Assembly: GCA_023129325.1 (NCBI GenBank) | Contig: JAGMCI010000003.1 | Location: 1-58,283, forward strand | Direction: 5' to 3' | Length of the DNA stretch: 58,283 nt | Source: Caldifarciminota bacterium | GTDB lineage: Bacteria > Hydrothermota > UBA3073 > JACQXS01 > JAGMCI01 | Part shown: positions 9,929 to 17,255 of the stretch, one piece after another | Numbering within the stretch: the stretch's first letter is position 1 | Layout: each line of letters starts with the position of its first letter | The notes under the pieces: generated by a model | The model's database searches: none | What the model saw: only the letters and a program-made list of their open reading frames with translations | Told to the model about the DNA's origin: nothing | Translations under genes and position numbers: made by a program

Positions 9929-11368
9929 ATGAAAAAGCTATTGCTTGGAGGAACAGGGATAGTCCTTTTAATGGGCTCTACTCTCTTTGCAGATATTAGT
10001 GACAAGGCTGGAACAGCTTTTGTTACACCATTTGAGGTCCCATTTACGGCACGGCAGATGGCAATGGGTGAGGTATCAGTGGCAATGAGTGATTTGAACT
10101 CAATGCTTTATAATCCAGCAACCCTTGCTTTTATTGGAAAGCCATTCTTTACAGTATCTCATTTAAGATATTTTCTTGATTGCTATAAGAGTTATGCTGC
10201 ATTTGGAAGTCCAACACAACTTGGCTACTTTAGTGGAGGAATAGTGTATAATAATATGGGAAGAATAGATTTATGGGACCATGGCACACCTACTGGATCG
10301 GGTAGTATTTACGATATGGCATTTATTATGGGTTATGGGGGAAGATTTCATAAATATTTATCTCTTGGAATAAATGCAAAATTTCTGATGTTTGATTATG
10401 CAACTCATACTGCAAGTGCTATTGCCACAGATTTGGGAGTCTTTGTTCCTTACATACCTGTGTTTAATAATAAAGGATTCTTCTCAACAGGATTGACAAT
10501 ACAAAATATTGGAACAAAGATAAAGCTTAGTGGCGGAGAAGAAGATTGTCCTCAGCCGCTAAATACGAGACTCGGACTTTCATTGATGTTGCCTGATGTA
10601 AAAATGTTTGACATTAATCTTGGAATGGATATACAATTTCCGAATGACCAAGACTTTAAATTCAACATAGGAAGCGAACTCTGGATTAATAAACTGCTTG
10701 CTCTACGAATTGGATACAGAGTTGGTGGTTATGACTTTGATGAAGAAAAATTCACTTATGGATTTGGGGCAAGAGTTGGGAATTTTCTGATAGACTATGC
10801 TTATGTTAGCAATGGTGAACTTCTTGAATCTAACCATCGTCTTACTGCATCCGTTGAAATTGGAACCAAGAAGAGACCTGGACCAGCAATAATAGTGAAA
10901 GACCAATGGGATGAGCTTATGAAAAAACTTGATGGGATTAAGAAAGATATAACAGATTTGAAATTGACTATTGAGGAGGTAAAAGATGAGCTCAAAACTG
11001 CAATAAAGACAGTGATAACAGAAATTGAAATAATGCATCTACCTAAGATACATTTTGTATTCAATAAAGCTGCGGTTCCTGCTGACGAGTATGCAAAAGT
11101 AGGTGAAATTGCTGAACTTATCCAAAGACATTATAAAGACAAAGTAATTACACTTGAAGGGCATTGTGATGAGGCAGGAACTCCCAATTACAACATGGAA
11201 CTCTCAAGAAAGAGAGCACAATCAATTAAGAAGGCATTAGTGGAAATGGGTATCTCAGCAGATAACCTTGTTGTTGTGGCAAAAGGAGAGGCAGAAATCC
11301 TTACTCATAAAACGGGTCCAGGAAAGTCAGGAATAGAGAACAGGAGAGTTATAATTATAATCAAATAA
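9929..11368 (+). CDS. PorV/UPF0164-like outer-membrane protein fused to OmpA peptidoglycan-binding domain
   Basis: This 479-residue protein starts at ATG 9929, where AAGGAGG (9918-9924) sits at ideal spacing. An in-frame TTG at 9911 is less likely. A signal peptide (MKKLLLGGTGIVLLMGSTLFA) is followed by a PorV/PorQ-type barrel from about residue 25 to 310 (RQMAMGEVSVAMSD, LYNPATLAF). A predicted coiled coil spans about 320-370 (MKKLDGIKKDITDLK). A C-terminal OmpA domain (about 370-479) shows IHFVFNKAAVPADE, GHCDEAGTPNYNMELS and ENRRVII. The protein should sit in the outer membrane and grip peptidoglycan. It lies 104 bp after the giant secreted gene, so a role in export or anchoring of that protein is a reasonable inference. 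Confidence 0.88.
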   Translation: MKKLLLGGTGIVLLMGSTLFADISDKAGTAFVTPFEVPFTARQMAMGEVSVAMSDLNSMLYNPATLAFIGKPFFTVSHLRYFLDCYKSYAAFGSPTQLGYFSGGIVYNNMGRIDLWDHGTPTGSGSIYDMAFIMGYGGRFHKYLSLGINAKFLMFDYATHTASAIATDLGVFVPYIPVFNNKGFFSTGLTIQNIGTKIKLSGGEEDCPQPLNTRLGLSLMLPDVKMFDINLGMDIQFPNDQDFKFNIGSELWINKLLALRIGYRVGGYDFDEEKFTYGFGARVGNFLIDYAYVSNGELLESNHRLTASVEIGTKKRPGPAIIVKDQWDELMKKLDGIKKDITDLKLTIEEVKDELKTAIKTVITEIEIMHLPKIHFVFNKAAVPADEYAKVGEIAELIQRHYKDKVITLEGHCDEAGTPNYNMELSRKRAQSIKKALVEMGISADNLVVVAKGEAEILTHKTGPGKSGIENRRVIIIIK

Positions 11369-11603
11369 TTTTATCTGAATTTATATCATTTGTAATTCAT
11401 ATTTTTTATTTACAGAGAAATAATAACAAAGAGGTTTAAACTCTTCCACCTATAAAGGGCATAGTCCTTCAAGCAGTTGTATCTTTGAAGTTTCGCTGAA
11501 ATTTATAGGGTAAATCTCAACCGCAGAGTTCGCAGAGAGATTTAGTTGATTAGTCATTAGTTAATTAGTTAATTCACTAATTAACTATGGCTTATTTTTT
11601 TAC

Positions 11604-11631
11604 TTGACATTTACAGATTTAGATATATTTT
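11604..11631 (+). promoter_or_regulatory. Sigma-70-like promoter for the LivK-like gene
   Basis: TTGACA at 11604-11609, a 16-bp spacer and TATTTT at 11626-11631. A GGGGG-rich Shine-Dalgarno and ATG 11651 follow. The rest of the gap (11369-11603) is AT-rich and holds TTAATTAG simple repeats and a GCAGAGTTCGCAGAGAG phrase, with no gene. Confidence 0.6.
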
Positions 11632-11650
11632 AAAAGTAAAAGGGGGTAAG

Positions 11651-12751
11651 ATGAATAAATTTTTATTTTCTTTATTTTTCTTTATAAGCACAATTGGAAG
11701 TGCATCCGCCTTAGGCGGAGAGGTAAAGGTTGGGGCAATTCTTCCCCTAAACGGGACTATATCAAGTTATGGCAGGGACTGTTTATTAGGTATTAAGATG
11801 GCTATAGATGAGGTAAATGCGAAGGAGGAGAAGATTTCATTTATTGTGAAGGATAATTACGGGGAGGAGAACGAGACGATATCTAAATTTAAAGAGTTAG
11901 TAGACGAAGGGGTAAATTTAATTATTGGGCCTATAATCAGTTCAAATGTAATTGCTATTGCTCCTTATACAGAGAGATTCAATATTCCAATGATTGTTCC
12001 ATCTGCAACATCACCTGTTGTAACGAAAGCTTCAAAGTTAATATTCAGGCTTTGCTATACGGATGAGTTTCAAGGTGAGGCTATAGCGAGGTTTATACAT
12101 CATATTATTGGCAAGAGGATGCCTGCTATTCTGATTGATGAATCTCAAATATATTCAATAGGACTTGCAAAGTCATTCAAGAAATATGTAGAAAAGTTAG
12201 GCTTACAGGTTGTGGCTGAGGAGTATTATAATTCTACAGTTTTCGACTTTAAGCCACAGTTATTAGCAATAATGGAAAAGAAGCCCGATTGCATATTTGT
12301 TCCTGGGTATTATCAAGAAGCCAGTGTAATAATTAATCAGGCAAGGGGACTTGGAATTGATATTCCATTTTTGGGTGGCGATGGCTGGGATTCACCAAGA
12401 TTACTCAATTATACTGGCAGAGTGACTGGGACAAACTTTTACTGTGTACATTTCTATAGTAAAGACCCTGGTGTAGCGACATTTAGGAATAATTATATAG
12501 ACAGATTTGTTCTTGAGCCCACATCATTTAGTGCACTTGGGTATGATGGCATAAAACTTATTGATTATTTAGAATTAAAGGACACTACCCCAACAGCTAT
12601 TATCCAGGCATTGAGTGAAGTAAGCAACTTTAAAGGGATAACCGGCATTTTAGATTTTACCAAAGGAAGGGACCCCCGTAAAAATGTTCTGATAGTGCGA
12701 ATGGAAGATGGAATACTATCTTTAGAACAAAAAATAGACCCTGGTATTTAG
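11651..12751 (+). CDS. Branched-chain amino acid-type (LivK) ABC substrate-binding protein
   Basis: This 366-residue periplasmic binding protein is of the Leu/Ile/Val family (type I fold, Peripla_BP_6). It has a signal peptide (MNKFLFSLFFFISTIGSASA) and the family hallmarks VGAILPLNGTISSYGRD and LIIGPIISSNVIAIAPY. It also has a mid-domain VVAEEYYNSTVFDFKPQL and the hinge region FLGGDGWDSP. Length fits the family. No permease or ATPase gene is adjacent, so it may be an orphan receptor or act with distant components. The ligand cannot be read from sequence. A palindrome TCCGCCTTAGGCGGA (11705-11719) is embedded at the predicted signal-peptidase site and encodes SALGGE. Confidence 0.88.
   Translation: MNKFLFSLFFFISTIGSASALGGEVKVGAILPLNGTISSYGRDCLLGIKMAIDEVNAKEEKISFIVKDNYGEENETISKFKELVDEGVNLIIGPIISSNVIAIAPYTERFNIPMIVPSATSPVVTKASKLIFRLCYTDEFQGEAIARFIHHIIGKRMPAILIDESQIYSIGLAKSFKKYVEKLGLQVVAEEYYNSTVFDFKPQLLAIMEKKPDCIFVPGYYQEASVIINQARGLGIDIPFLGGDGWDSPRLLNYTGRVTGTNFYCVHFYSKDPGVATFRNNYIDRFVLEPTSFSALGYDGIKLIDYLELKDTTPTAIIQALSEVSNFKGITGILDFTKGRDPRKNVLIVRMEDGILSLEQKIDPGI
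11705..11719. repeat. In-frame palindrome at the signal-peptide junction
   Basis: TCCGCCTTAGGCGGA is identical to the intergenic palindromes at 28571-28585 and 31601-31615. Here it is part of the reading frame of the LivK-like protein. Confidence 0.8.
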
Positions 12752-12859
12752 AGGGTGTTTAGAAACAAGAAATCACAGAAACATCCCAATAATATCGGGA
12801 TAAACTCCATGACAGAAACACAGAATCTGTATTTAATTCAAAAACAAGGATTGTAGCTC

Positions 12860-12916
12860 TCCCGATAAATCGGGATTCTCGCTGTTCTAATTCCACCTGT
12901 AGCGGAAAGAACAGCG
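12860..12916 (+). promoter_or_regulatory. 5' leader double hairpin (element C) ending at the Shine-Dalgarno
   Basis: TCCCGATAAATCGGGA (about 12860-12875) is followed by the outer arms CGCTGTTCT (12880-12888) and AGAACAGCG (12908-12916), a perfect 9-bp stem. An inner TTCC/GGAA stem follows, then GGAAAAGGAGG. Compared with element B, the arms change together (CAATG/CATTG to CGCTG/CAGCG), which is compensatory pairing. Confidence 0.7.
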
Positions 12917-12930
12917 GAAAAGGAGGGGAT

Positions 12931-13179
12931 ATGCTTTTTATGACAACGCTTGACATCATCCCGGGCAAGGCTGAAGATATGTTTTATTTGATTAAAAAGA
13001 CCAAGCCACCCGAGGAGATAAAGGTAAGGGAATTTTTACAGCTCTTTGGAAAGCCTGATTTTGTGATTATATACGATGCACCAACTGAAAATGAGGCTAT
13101 GAATTTTGTGTTAAAATTTTCTTCTTGTTCAACACCAAAGACATCACTCTGTAATCCTGTAGAGAACTATGAGAAATAG
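12931..13179 (+). CDS. GYD-domain-like small protein
   Basis: This 82-residue protein has the beta-alpha-beta pattern of GYD or dimeric alpha-beta barrel proteins: MTTLDIIPGKAEDMFYLIK, then LFGKPDFVIIYDAPTENEAMNFVL. The GKPDFVIIYDAP stretch corresponds to the conserved G-x-Y/F-D-x-V..AP core. The start is set by AAAAGGAGGGG just upstream of ATG 12931. The gene overlaps polX by 11 bp (13169-13179), so the two are probably co-translated. Function is unknown. The family call is moderate because the protein is short and cysteine-containing at its C-terminus. Confidence 0.55.
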   Translation: MLFMTTLDIIPGKAEDMFYLIKKTKPPEEIKVREFLQLFGKPDFVIIYDAPTENEAMNFVLKFSSCSTPKTSLCNPVENYEK

Positions 13180-14872
13180 GGAATTGGCTATCATATTTAG
13201 TAAAATCGCTGATGCCTTTGAACTCAAGGGTGAACTTCCATTTAAAATCTTAGCTTATCGTAAAGTGGCACGGATTTTAGAAGATTTAACTGAAGATATA
13301 GAGATTATCTGGAAAAAAGGAGACCTTCGTAAAATCCCAGGTGTCGGTGAGGGTATTGCTAAAAAGATTGATGAATATCTGCATACAGGTGAGATGAGAA
13401 AATATGAAGAGACTATGCGGGATATTCCTGAAGGATTATTAAGTTTACTTTCAATTCAAGGGGTAGGGGCAAAGACTTTAAAATTAGCACATAGGGAACT
13501 TAAAGTAAATAATAAGGCTGACCTTGCGAGAGTCTTAAATGATGGCTCTCTGTCAATGCTTCCCGGGATGGGAGACAAGAAAGTAGAGAACATTAAGAAG
13601 GGGCTTGAGATTTTCAGCATTGAGGAGAAGCGTATTTCAATTGGTGTTGCCCTTCCCCTGGTTGAAGAAATAATTAACTGGATGGGGAAAAGTGAGATAT
13701 CAAATATCTCACCAGCTGGCTCTTTGAGGAGGATGAAGGAAACTATCGGGGATATAGATATTTTAGTAGCTGGTGAAAGGGGGGTTGAGGTAATTGAACA
13801 CTTTACTAAATTCCCACGGGTGGAGAGAATTCTTGCCAAGGGTTCAACAAAAGGCTCAATTATGGTTCGTGAGGGGCATCAAATTGATTTAAGAGTTGTG
13901 CCTCTTGATTGCTATGGAGCGGCTTTACAATATTTTACAGGTTCAAAGGCTCATAATATTAAACTTAGAGCTATTGCAAGAAAACGAGGATTAAAACTAT
14001 CAGAATACGGAGTATTTAGGGGAGGTAAAAAGATTGCAGGAGCTAAAGAAGAAGATGTTTATGCAAGTTTAGGAATTCCCTGGATACCACCAGAATTGCG
14101 CGAGGATAGGGGAGAAATTGAATTCGTCTCAGACGGAAAGGAATTACCAGATATTATAAATTATGATGAATTAAAGGGAGACTTACATATTCATTCAAAC
14201 TATTCTGATGGTTCTAATTCAATTCGTGAATTAGCAAAGTATGCTAAAAAAATGGGTTATGAGTATATAGCCATCACCGACCATTCAAGGTCTGATAGCT
14301 ATGCCGGAGGGATTGGTAAAAAGAAGCTTTTGGAGCAAGCTAAAGAAATAGAAAAAGTTGAGAATGAAGTTGGAATAAAGATTTTAAAGGGCATAGAACT
14401 TAAGATTAAAAAAGATGGTGAGCTTGATTTCCCAGATTCTGTTTTAAAGAACCTTGATATAGTGATAGGTGCCATTCACACTTTTCCAAAGGAAATAGAT
14501 ATGACCCCAGCTTTAATTTCAGCTTGCAAAAATCCCTGGGTTGATGTAATTGCTCATCCAACTGGCAGGCTTATTTCAAGGCGTGCAGGTTATAAAGTAA
14601 ACATTGAAAAGCTAATAAAAGCCGCAAAAGACACTCACACTTTTTTAGAAATAAACTGCTATCCCGACAGGCTTGACCTTTCTGACATAAATGCCACCCG
14701 AGCCAAAGAATCTGGTGTAAAGCTCACACTTGGTTCTGATGCTCATAACATTGGGATGCTAAACTCAATTAGGTTTGGTATTGGTGTAGCTCGTAGAGCC
14801 TGGTGTTCCAAAGATGATATAATTAACACTTCCAAAGAGCCTTGGAAACTCCTGAAACATAGTAAAAAATAG
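13169..14872 (+). CDS. polX: DNA polymerase/3'-5' exonuclease PolX
   Basis: This 567-residue family X DNA polymerase with a C-terminal PHP domain acts in base-excision and gap-filling repair. The 8-kDa/HhH region holds IPGVGEGIAKKI (about 56-67), IQGVGAKTL (about 96-104) and LPGMGDKKV (about 131-139). The polymerase active site is GSLRRMKETIGDIDIL (184-199), with D195 and D197, and a third Asp in HQIDLRVV (D240). The PHP nuclease domain starts with GDLHIHSNYSDG (H340, H342), then AITDHS (D371, H372), IAHPTGRL and SDAHNIG. Length and order match bacterial PolX. It is translationally coupled to the GYD-like gene upstream. Confidence 0.97.
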   Translation: MRNRELAIIFSKIADAFELKGELPFKILAYRKVARILEDLTEDIEIIWKKGDLRKIPGVGEGIAKKIDEYLHTGEMRKYEETMRDIPEGLLSLLSIQGVGAKTLKLAHRELKVNNKADLARVLNDGSLSMLPGMGDKKVENIKKGLEIFSIEEKRISIGVALPLVEEIINWMGKSEISNISPAGSLRRMKETIGDIDILVAGERGVEVIEHFTKFPRVERILAKGSTKGSIMVREGHQIDLRVVPLDCYGAALQYFTGSKAHNIKLRAIARKRGLKLSEYGVFRGGKKIAGAKEEDVYASLGIPWIPPELREDRGEIEFVSDGKELPDIINYDELKGDLHIHSNYSDGSNSIRELAKYAKKMGYEYIAITDHSRSDSYAGGIGKKKLLEQAKEIEKVENEVGIKILKGIELKIKKDGELDFPDSVLKNLDIVIGAIHTFPKEIDMTPALISACKNPWVDVIAHPTGRLISRRAGYKVNIEKLIKAAKDTHTFLEINCYPDRLDLSDINATRAKESGVKLTLGSDAHNIGMLNSIRFGIGVARRAWCSKDDIINTSKEPWKLLKHSKK

Positions 14873-15198
14873 CCACAGAATTACACAGAAAAAACACAGA
14901 AATAACAGAAAATAACAGGGATTGCCCCGATAAATCGGGACAGGAAAGAGAATATAAGAGATAAAAATAAATTACATTTCAAAGCACTACCGAGGTTTCG
15001 CCCTTGAGGGCTCAAGCCCGAAGGGTTATTATTTAGGCAATTCGTGTAATTTATAATTAAATTAGAAAATAAGCAAAAGAAGGGTCCCCGCAGAATAAAG
15101 CGGATTAAGCCTTCAGACAGGAGTTCCAGAAGATAATAAAATCACAAATTTTGTTTTGAAGCCTTCTTTTAATATCTTCTTAAGTATTCCAATACAAA
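14873..15198. repeat. Gene-free gap of A-rich repeat text and palindromes
   Basis: This 326-bp gap holds ACACAGAAAAAACACAG simple text, the common palindrome CCCCGATAAATCGGGAC (about 14924-14940), and a GGGCTCAAGCCC hairpin near 15009. It separates the plus-strand polX from minus-strand genes and contains no credible ORF. Confidence 0.7.
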
Positions 15199-15528
15199 TT
15201 AATCTTTTGAATCTTGCTTTCTCAACCTATGAAGCTCGCGCTTTTTAATATAGACCCTTCGAGCAAATTCTCCTATAAGAAAAGTTACCATAAACCACAT
15301 ACCACTCATAGATTCATTTTTAGATAGAAAATAGACCAAAAAATAAACTAATATGCTTATAACAAACTGTAAAATAACCAGAAAAGGATGCTTCTTTACC
15401 ATAGCAAGATTTTTTCGAGGGGGAATAAACTTAAAATAATTGATTTTAAATACTCTTTTCCCCAGTATGTGCAACAGTACCGCAACTATAATAACGACAA
15501 CAATAGATATTTCTTGCCCCTTGCTCAT
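15199..15528 (-). CDS. Small membrane protein of unknown function
   Basis: This 109-residue protein has a predicted N-terminal membrane segment (ISIVVVIIVAVLLHILG) and a second (FLVILQFVISILVYFLVYFL). A third hydrophobic stretch (MWFMVTFLIGEF) precedes a basic tail (KKRELHRLRKQ). No family is recognised. Its start overlaps the stop of the upstream lipoprotein gene in an ATGA junction (15525-15528), so the two genes form an operon and are likely to be coupled in translation. A membrane partner for the lipoprotein is a guess from position only. Confidence 0.65.
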   Translation of the reverse strand: MSKGQEISIVVVIIVAVLLHILGKRVFKINYFKFIPPRKNLAMVKKHPFLVILQFVISILVYFLVYFLSKNESMSGMWFMVTFLIGEFARRVYIKKRELHRLRKQDSKD

Positions 15529-16454
15529 TCGGCTGGAGTTGGTGTTATAAACAACTCAGAAACAATATGAGCTCCTATAGTGACTAATATACTTCCTGTT
15601 AAGTCGGTAAGAGATGCACCTATATGGTCAAGAAGATCGCCTAACCAAAAAAGCTCTATAGGAGTTGTGGGGTCTGAAATTTGCCTACTGTACGAAACCA
15701 ATTCTTCGAGGGATTCTAATGCAGCATATGTTAATTCGTTGTAAAAGAGCGCCTCATTTAGGGGGATAATTACTTGCGGTTCCTTATCGGCGGCTTCCAC
15801 AATTGCAAAATAATTTGGAAGTAATGTAGGGTCTATATCAACTATTGATACCCACCCAGTAACACTCTGATTATTAAATTCTATTGTCACATCAAATTTT
15901 TTAGCAAAGCATAAAGGAATACTTGGATCAGGGTCTTCTACTTCTATTTTCACATTGTATGATTCATCTGGAAAGTATTTTAAGAGGAATACCATTCTCT
16001 CGTGTGGGCGTTTATAATAATGCCCATAGATGCCAAACATTCTTTTATTGTTATGGTAGAATATTTCCTTGACAAACTTATGATACCGGCTCTCATTCTG
16101 TACAATATATTCAACTCTCACAGGCTCTTCACTTGATGTAACTCCAGAAACGATAAACAATTCGTTTTCTGAGACCCAAGAAGCTGTAACATTTGTTATG
16201 GGCTCTTGTATATTAGGTAAATATAAATTTGCTGAAATAATGGGATTATGATACCAAGCAAAGAGTTCTTCCAATAAGGATGTAAATTCTTCGTAAATGG
16301 AAGTATCAGCAGATGAAGATGTAAGAAGAGGAATAGGAATAGGAGATTTCTGCAGCTCTGCACTTGTTGGGGCAGTGCTCTCTTTTCCACAGCCCCAAGC
16401 CACGAGGAGAAGCAATGCCGTGCCTCCCCACCTTAATTTAGAAAAATACTTCAT
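15525..16454 (-). CDS. Predicted lipoprotein of unknown function
   Basis: This 309-residue exported protein has a basic N-terminus, a hydrophobic stretch and LLLVAWGCGKES, a lipoprotein-type signal with Cys22 as the likely lipidated residue (the Trp at -2 is not ideal). The mature part is rich in acidic and aromatic residues (HERMVFLLKYFPDESYNVKI) and predicted beta strands, ending in a hydrophobic segment. No family is recognised. On the minus strand AGGAGGTG precedes the ATG, so the start is well supported. It is operonic with the downstream membrane protein. Confidence 0.75.
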   Translation of the reverse strand: MKYFSKLRWGGTALLLLVAWGCGKESTAPTSAELQKSPIPIPLLTSSSADTSIYEEFTSLLEELFAWYHNPIISANLYLPNIQEPITNVTASWVSENELFIVSGVTSSEEPVRVEYIVQNESRYHKFVKEIFYHNNKRMFGIYGHYYKRPHERMVFLLKYFPDESYNVKIEVEDPDPSIPLCFAKKFDVTIEFNNQSVTGWVSIVDIDPTLLPNYFAIVEAADKEPQVIIPLNEALFYNELTYAALESLEELVSYSRQISDPTTPIELFWLGDLLDHIGASLTDLTGSILVTIGAHIVSELFITPTPAE

Positions 16455-16526
16455 AATAGCACCTCCTGTTAAGAGGATAAAAGAAATCTTTTAAAAGTCA
16501 AGGAATTGTTTTTTTTTTTATGGTTA

Positions 16527-16844
16527 TTAACAAGAAAACTTGCTTCTATACTTTCTCATATATTCTTGCATATATTTATTATATCTTTCTCTATTTTTGC
16601 TATGCCACTCTTTATGATATTCGTGTCTTTTCTTTTCTCTATTCTTGTAATAATCTGGATTTCTCTTTACCCACTCCTTAAAGTAATTTCTGTGTATTTC
16701 TCTCCATCTTTTAAAGTAATCCAGATGCTCTTCACGCCAGTTTTTAAAATAATTAGGATGATTGTTGAGCCATCTCTCTTGCTGATTTAAAATTTTTATG
16801 TTACCATTCCTATAGTCACGGCGGTATTCCTTTCTGTTATTCAT
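16527..16844 (-). CDS. Short charged/aromatic helical repeat protein
   Basis: This 105-residue protein is built almost wholly of a 13-14-residue repeat of the form HPNYFKNWREE, HLDYFKRWREI, HRNYFKEWVKR, NPDYYKNREKK, HEYHKEWHSK. That is five to six units with regularly spaced Tyr/Phe, Lys and Trp. A minus-strand TTGACA (16882-16877), a 16-bp spacer and AATAAT (16860-16855) lie upstream, with the ATG only about 10 nt past the -10 box. This favours this strand over the hydrophobic plus-strand ORF that overlaps it. The repeat resembles Lys/Tyr-rich stretches before HNH nuclease domains, but no nuclease follows. A nucleic-acid-binding role is a guess. Confidence 0.55.
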   Translation of the reverse strand: MNNRKEYRRDYRNGNIKILNQQERWLNNHPNYFKNWREEHLDYFKRWREIHRNYFKEWVKRNPDYYKNREKKRHEYHKEWHSKNRERYNKYMQEYMRKYRSKFSC

Positions 16845-16854
16845 TTACATTACA

Positions 16855-16882
16855 ATTATTACAACTTTTTTCAAAATGTCAA
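16855..16882 (-). promoter_or_regulatory. Minus-strand promoter for the helical repeat gene
   Basis: On the minus strand TTGACA (16882-16877), a 16-bp spacer and AATAAT (16860-16855) lie just before ATG 16844, with no Shine-Dalgarno. This is consistent with a leaderless or near-leaderless message. Confidence 0.5.
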
Positions 16883-16899
16883 GTTTTTTTGACAGGGAA

Positions 16900-17190
16900 A
16901 TGGATTTAGGTTAGCGGGGCATAAAGCCCCGCACTACATATATTACGAGGGCTAAAGCCCTCGGCTACAAACTCTTATTGGATAGGAATAAGCTCTGTCC
17001 CTATATTCTATGAGATTCTTCGGCTTCGCCTTCCCGACCCGCTCCCGCTTGTCGGGACGGGCAGAATGACAATTTTTGTGCTAATCTGTGAAATCTGTGG
17101 TTGTTTTTCTTGACCCCGCAAAAACGGGATTAAGCAAACTCTAAGCATAAGCCCCGCACCTATACACAGGTGCGGGGCATTAGCAAGATT
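16900..17190. repeat. Cluster of dispersed palindromes
   Basis: This gene-free stretch carries at least four hairpins of the genome-wide sets: GCGGGGC...GCCCCGC then ACTAC, CGAGGGC...GCCCTCG then GCTAC, CCCGCTTGTCGGGACGGG, and CCCCGCACC...GGTGCGGGG. The last lies just upstream of the promoter at 17195. Confidence 0.75.
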
Positions 17191-17194
17191 TTCC

Positions 17195-17223
17195 TTGACA
17201 GAAGATTAAATTTTAGTTATAAT
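17195..17223 (+). promoter_or_regulatory. Consensus sigma-70 promoter
   Basis: TTGACA (17195-17200), exactly 17 bp, then TATAAT (17218-17223): a perfect consensus. It drives the barrel gene at 17256, which also has a Shine-Dalgarno-like AGGGGG. The box and its flank (TTTTCCTTGACAGAAGA) recur upstream of valS. Confidence 0.85.
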
Positions 17224-17255
17224 AAATTAGTGATTATAAAACATAGGGGGATAAA

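Noticed and set aside
16506-16790. Hydrophobic 94-residue plus-strand ORF
   Set aside because: It is the complement of the charged repeat protein on the minus strand, which has the better promoter and a regular repeat.
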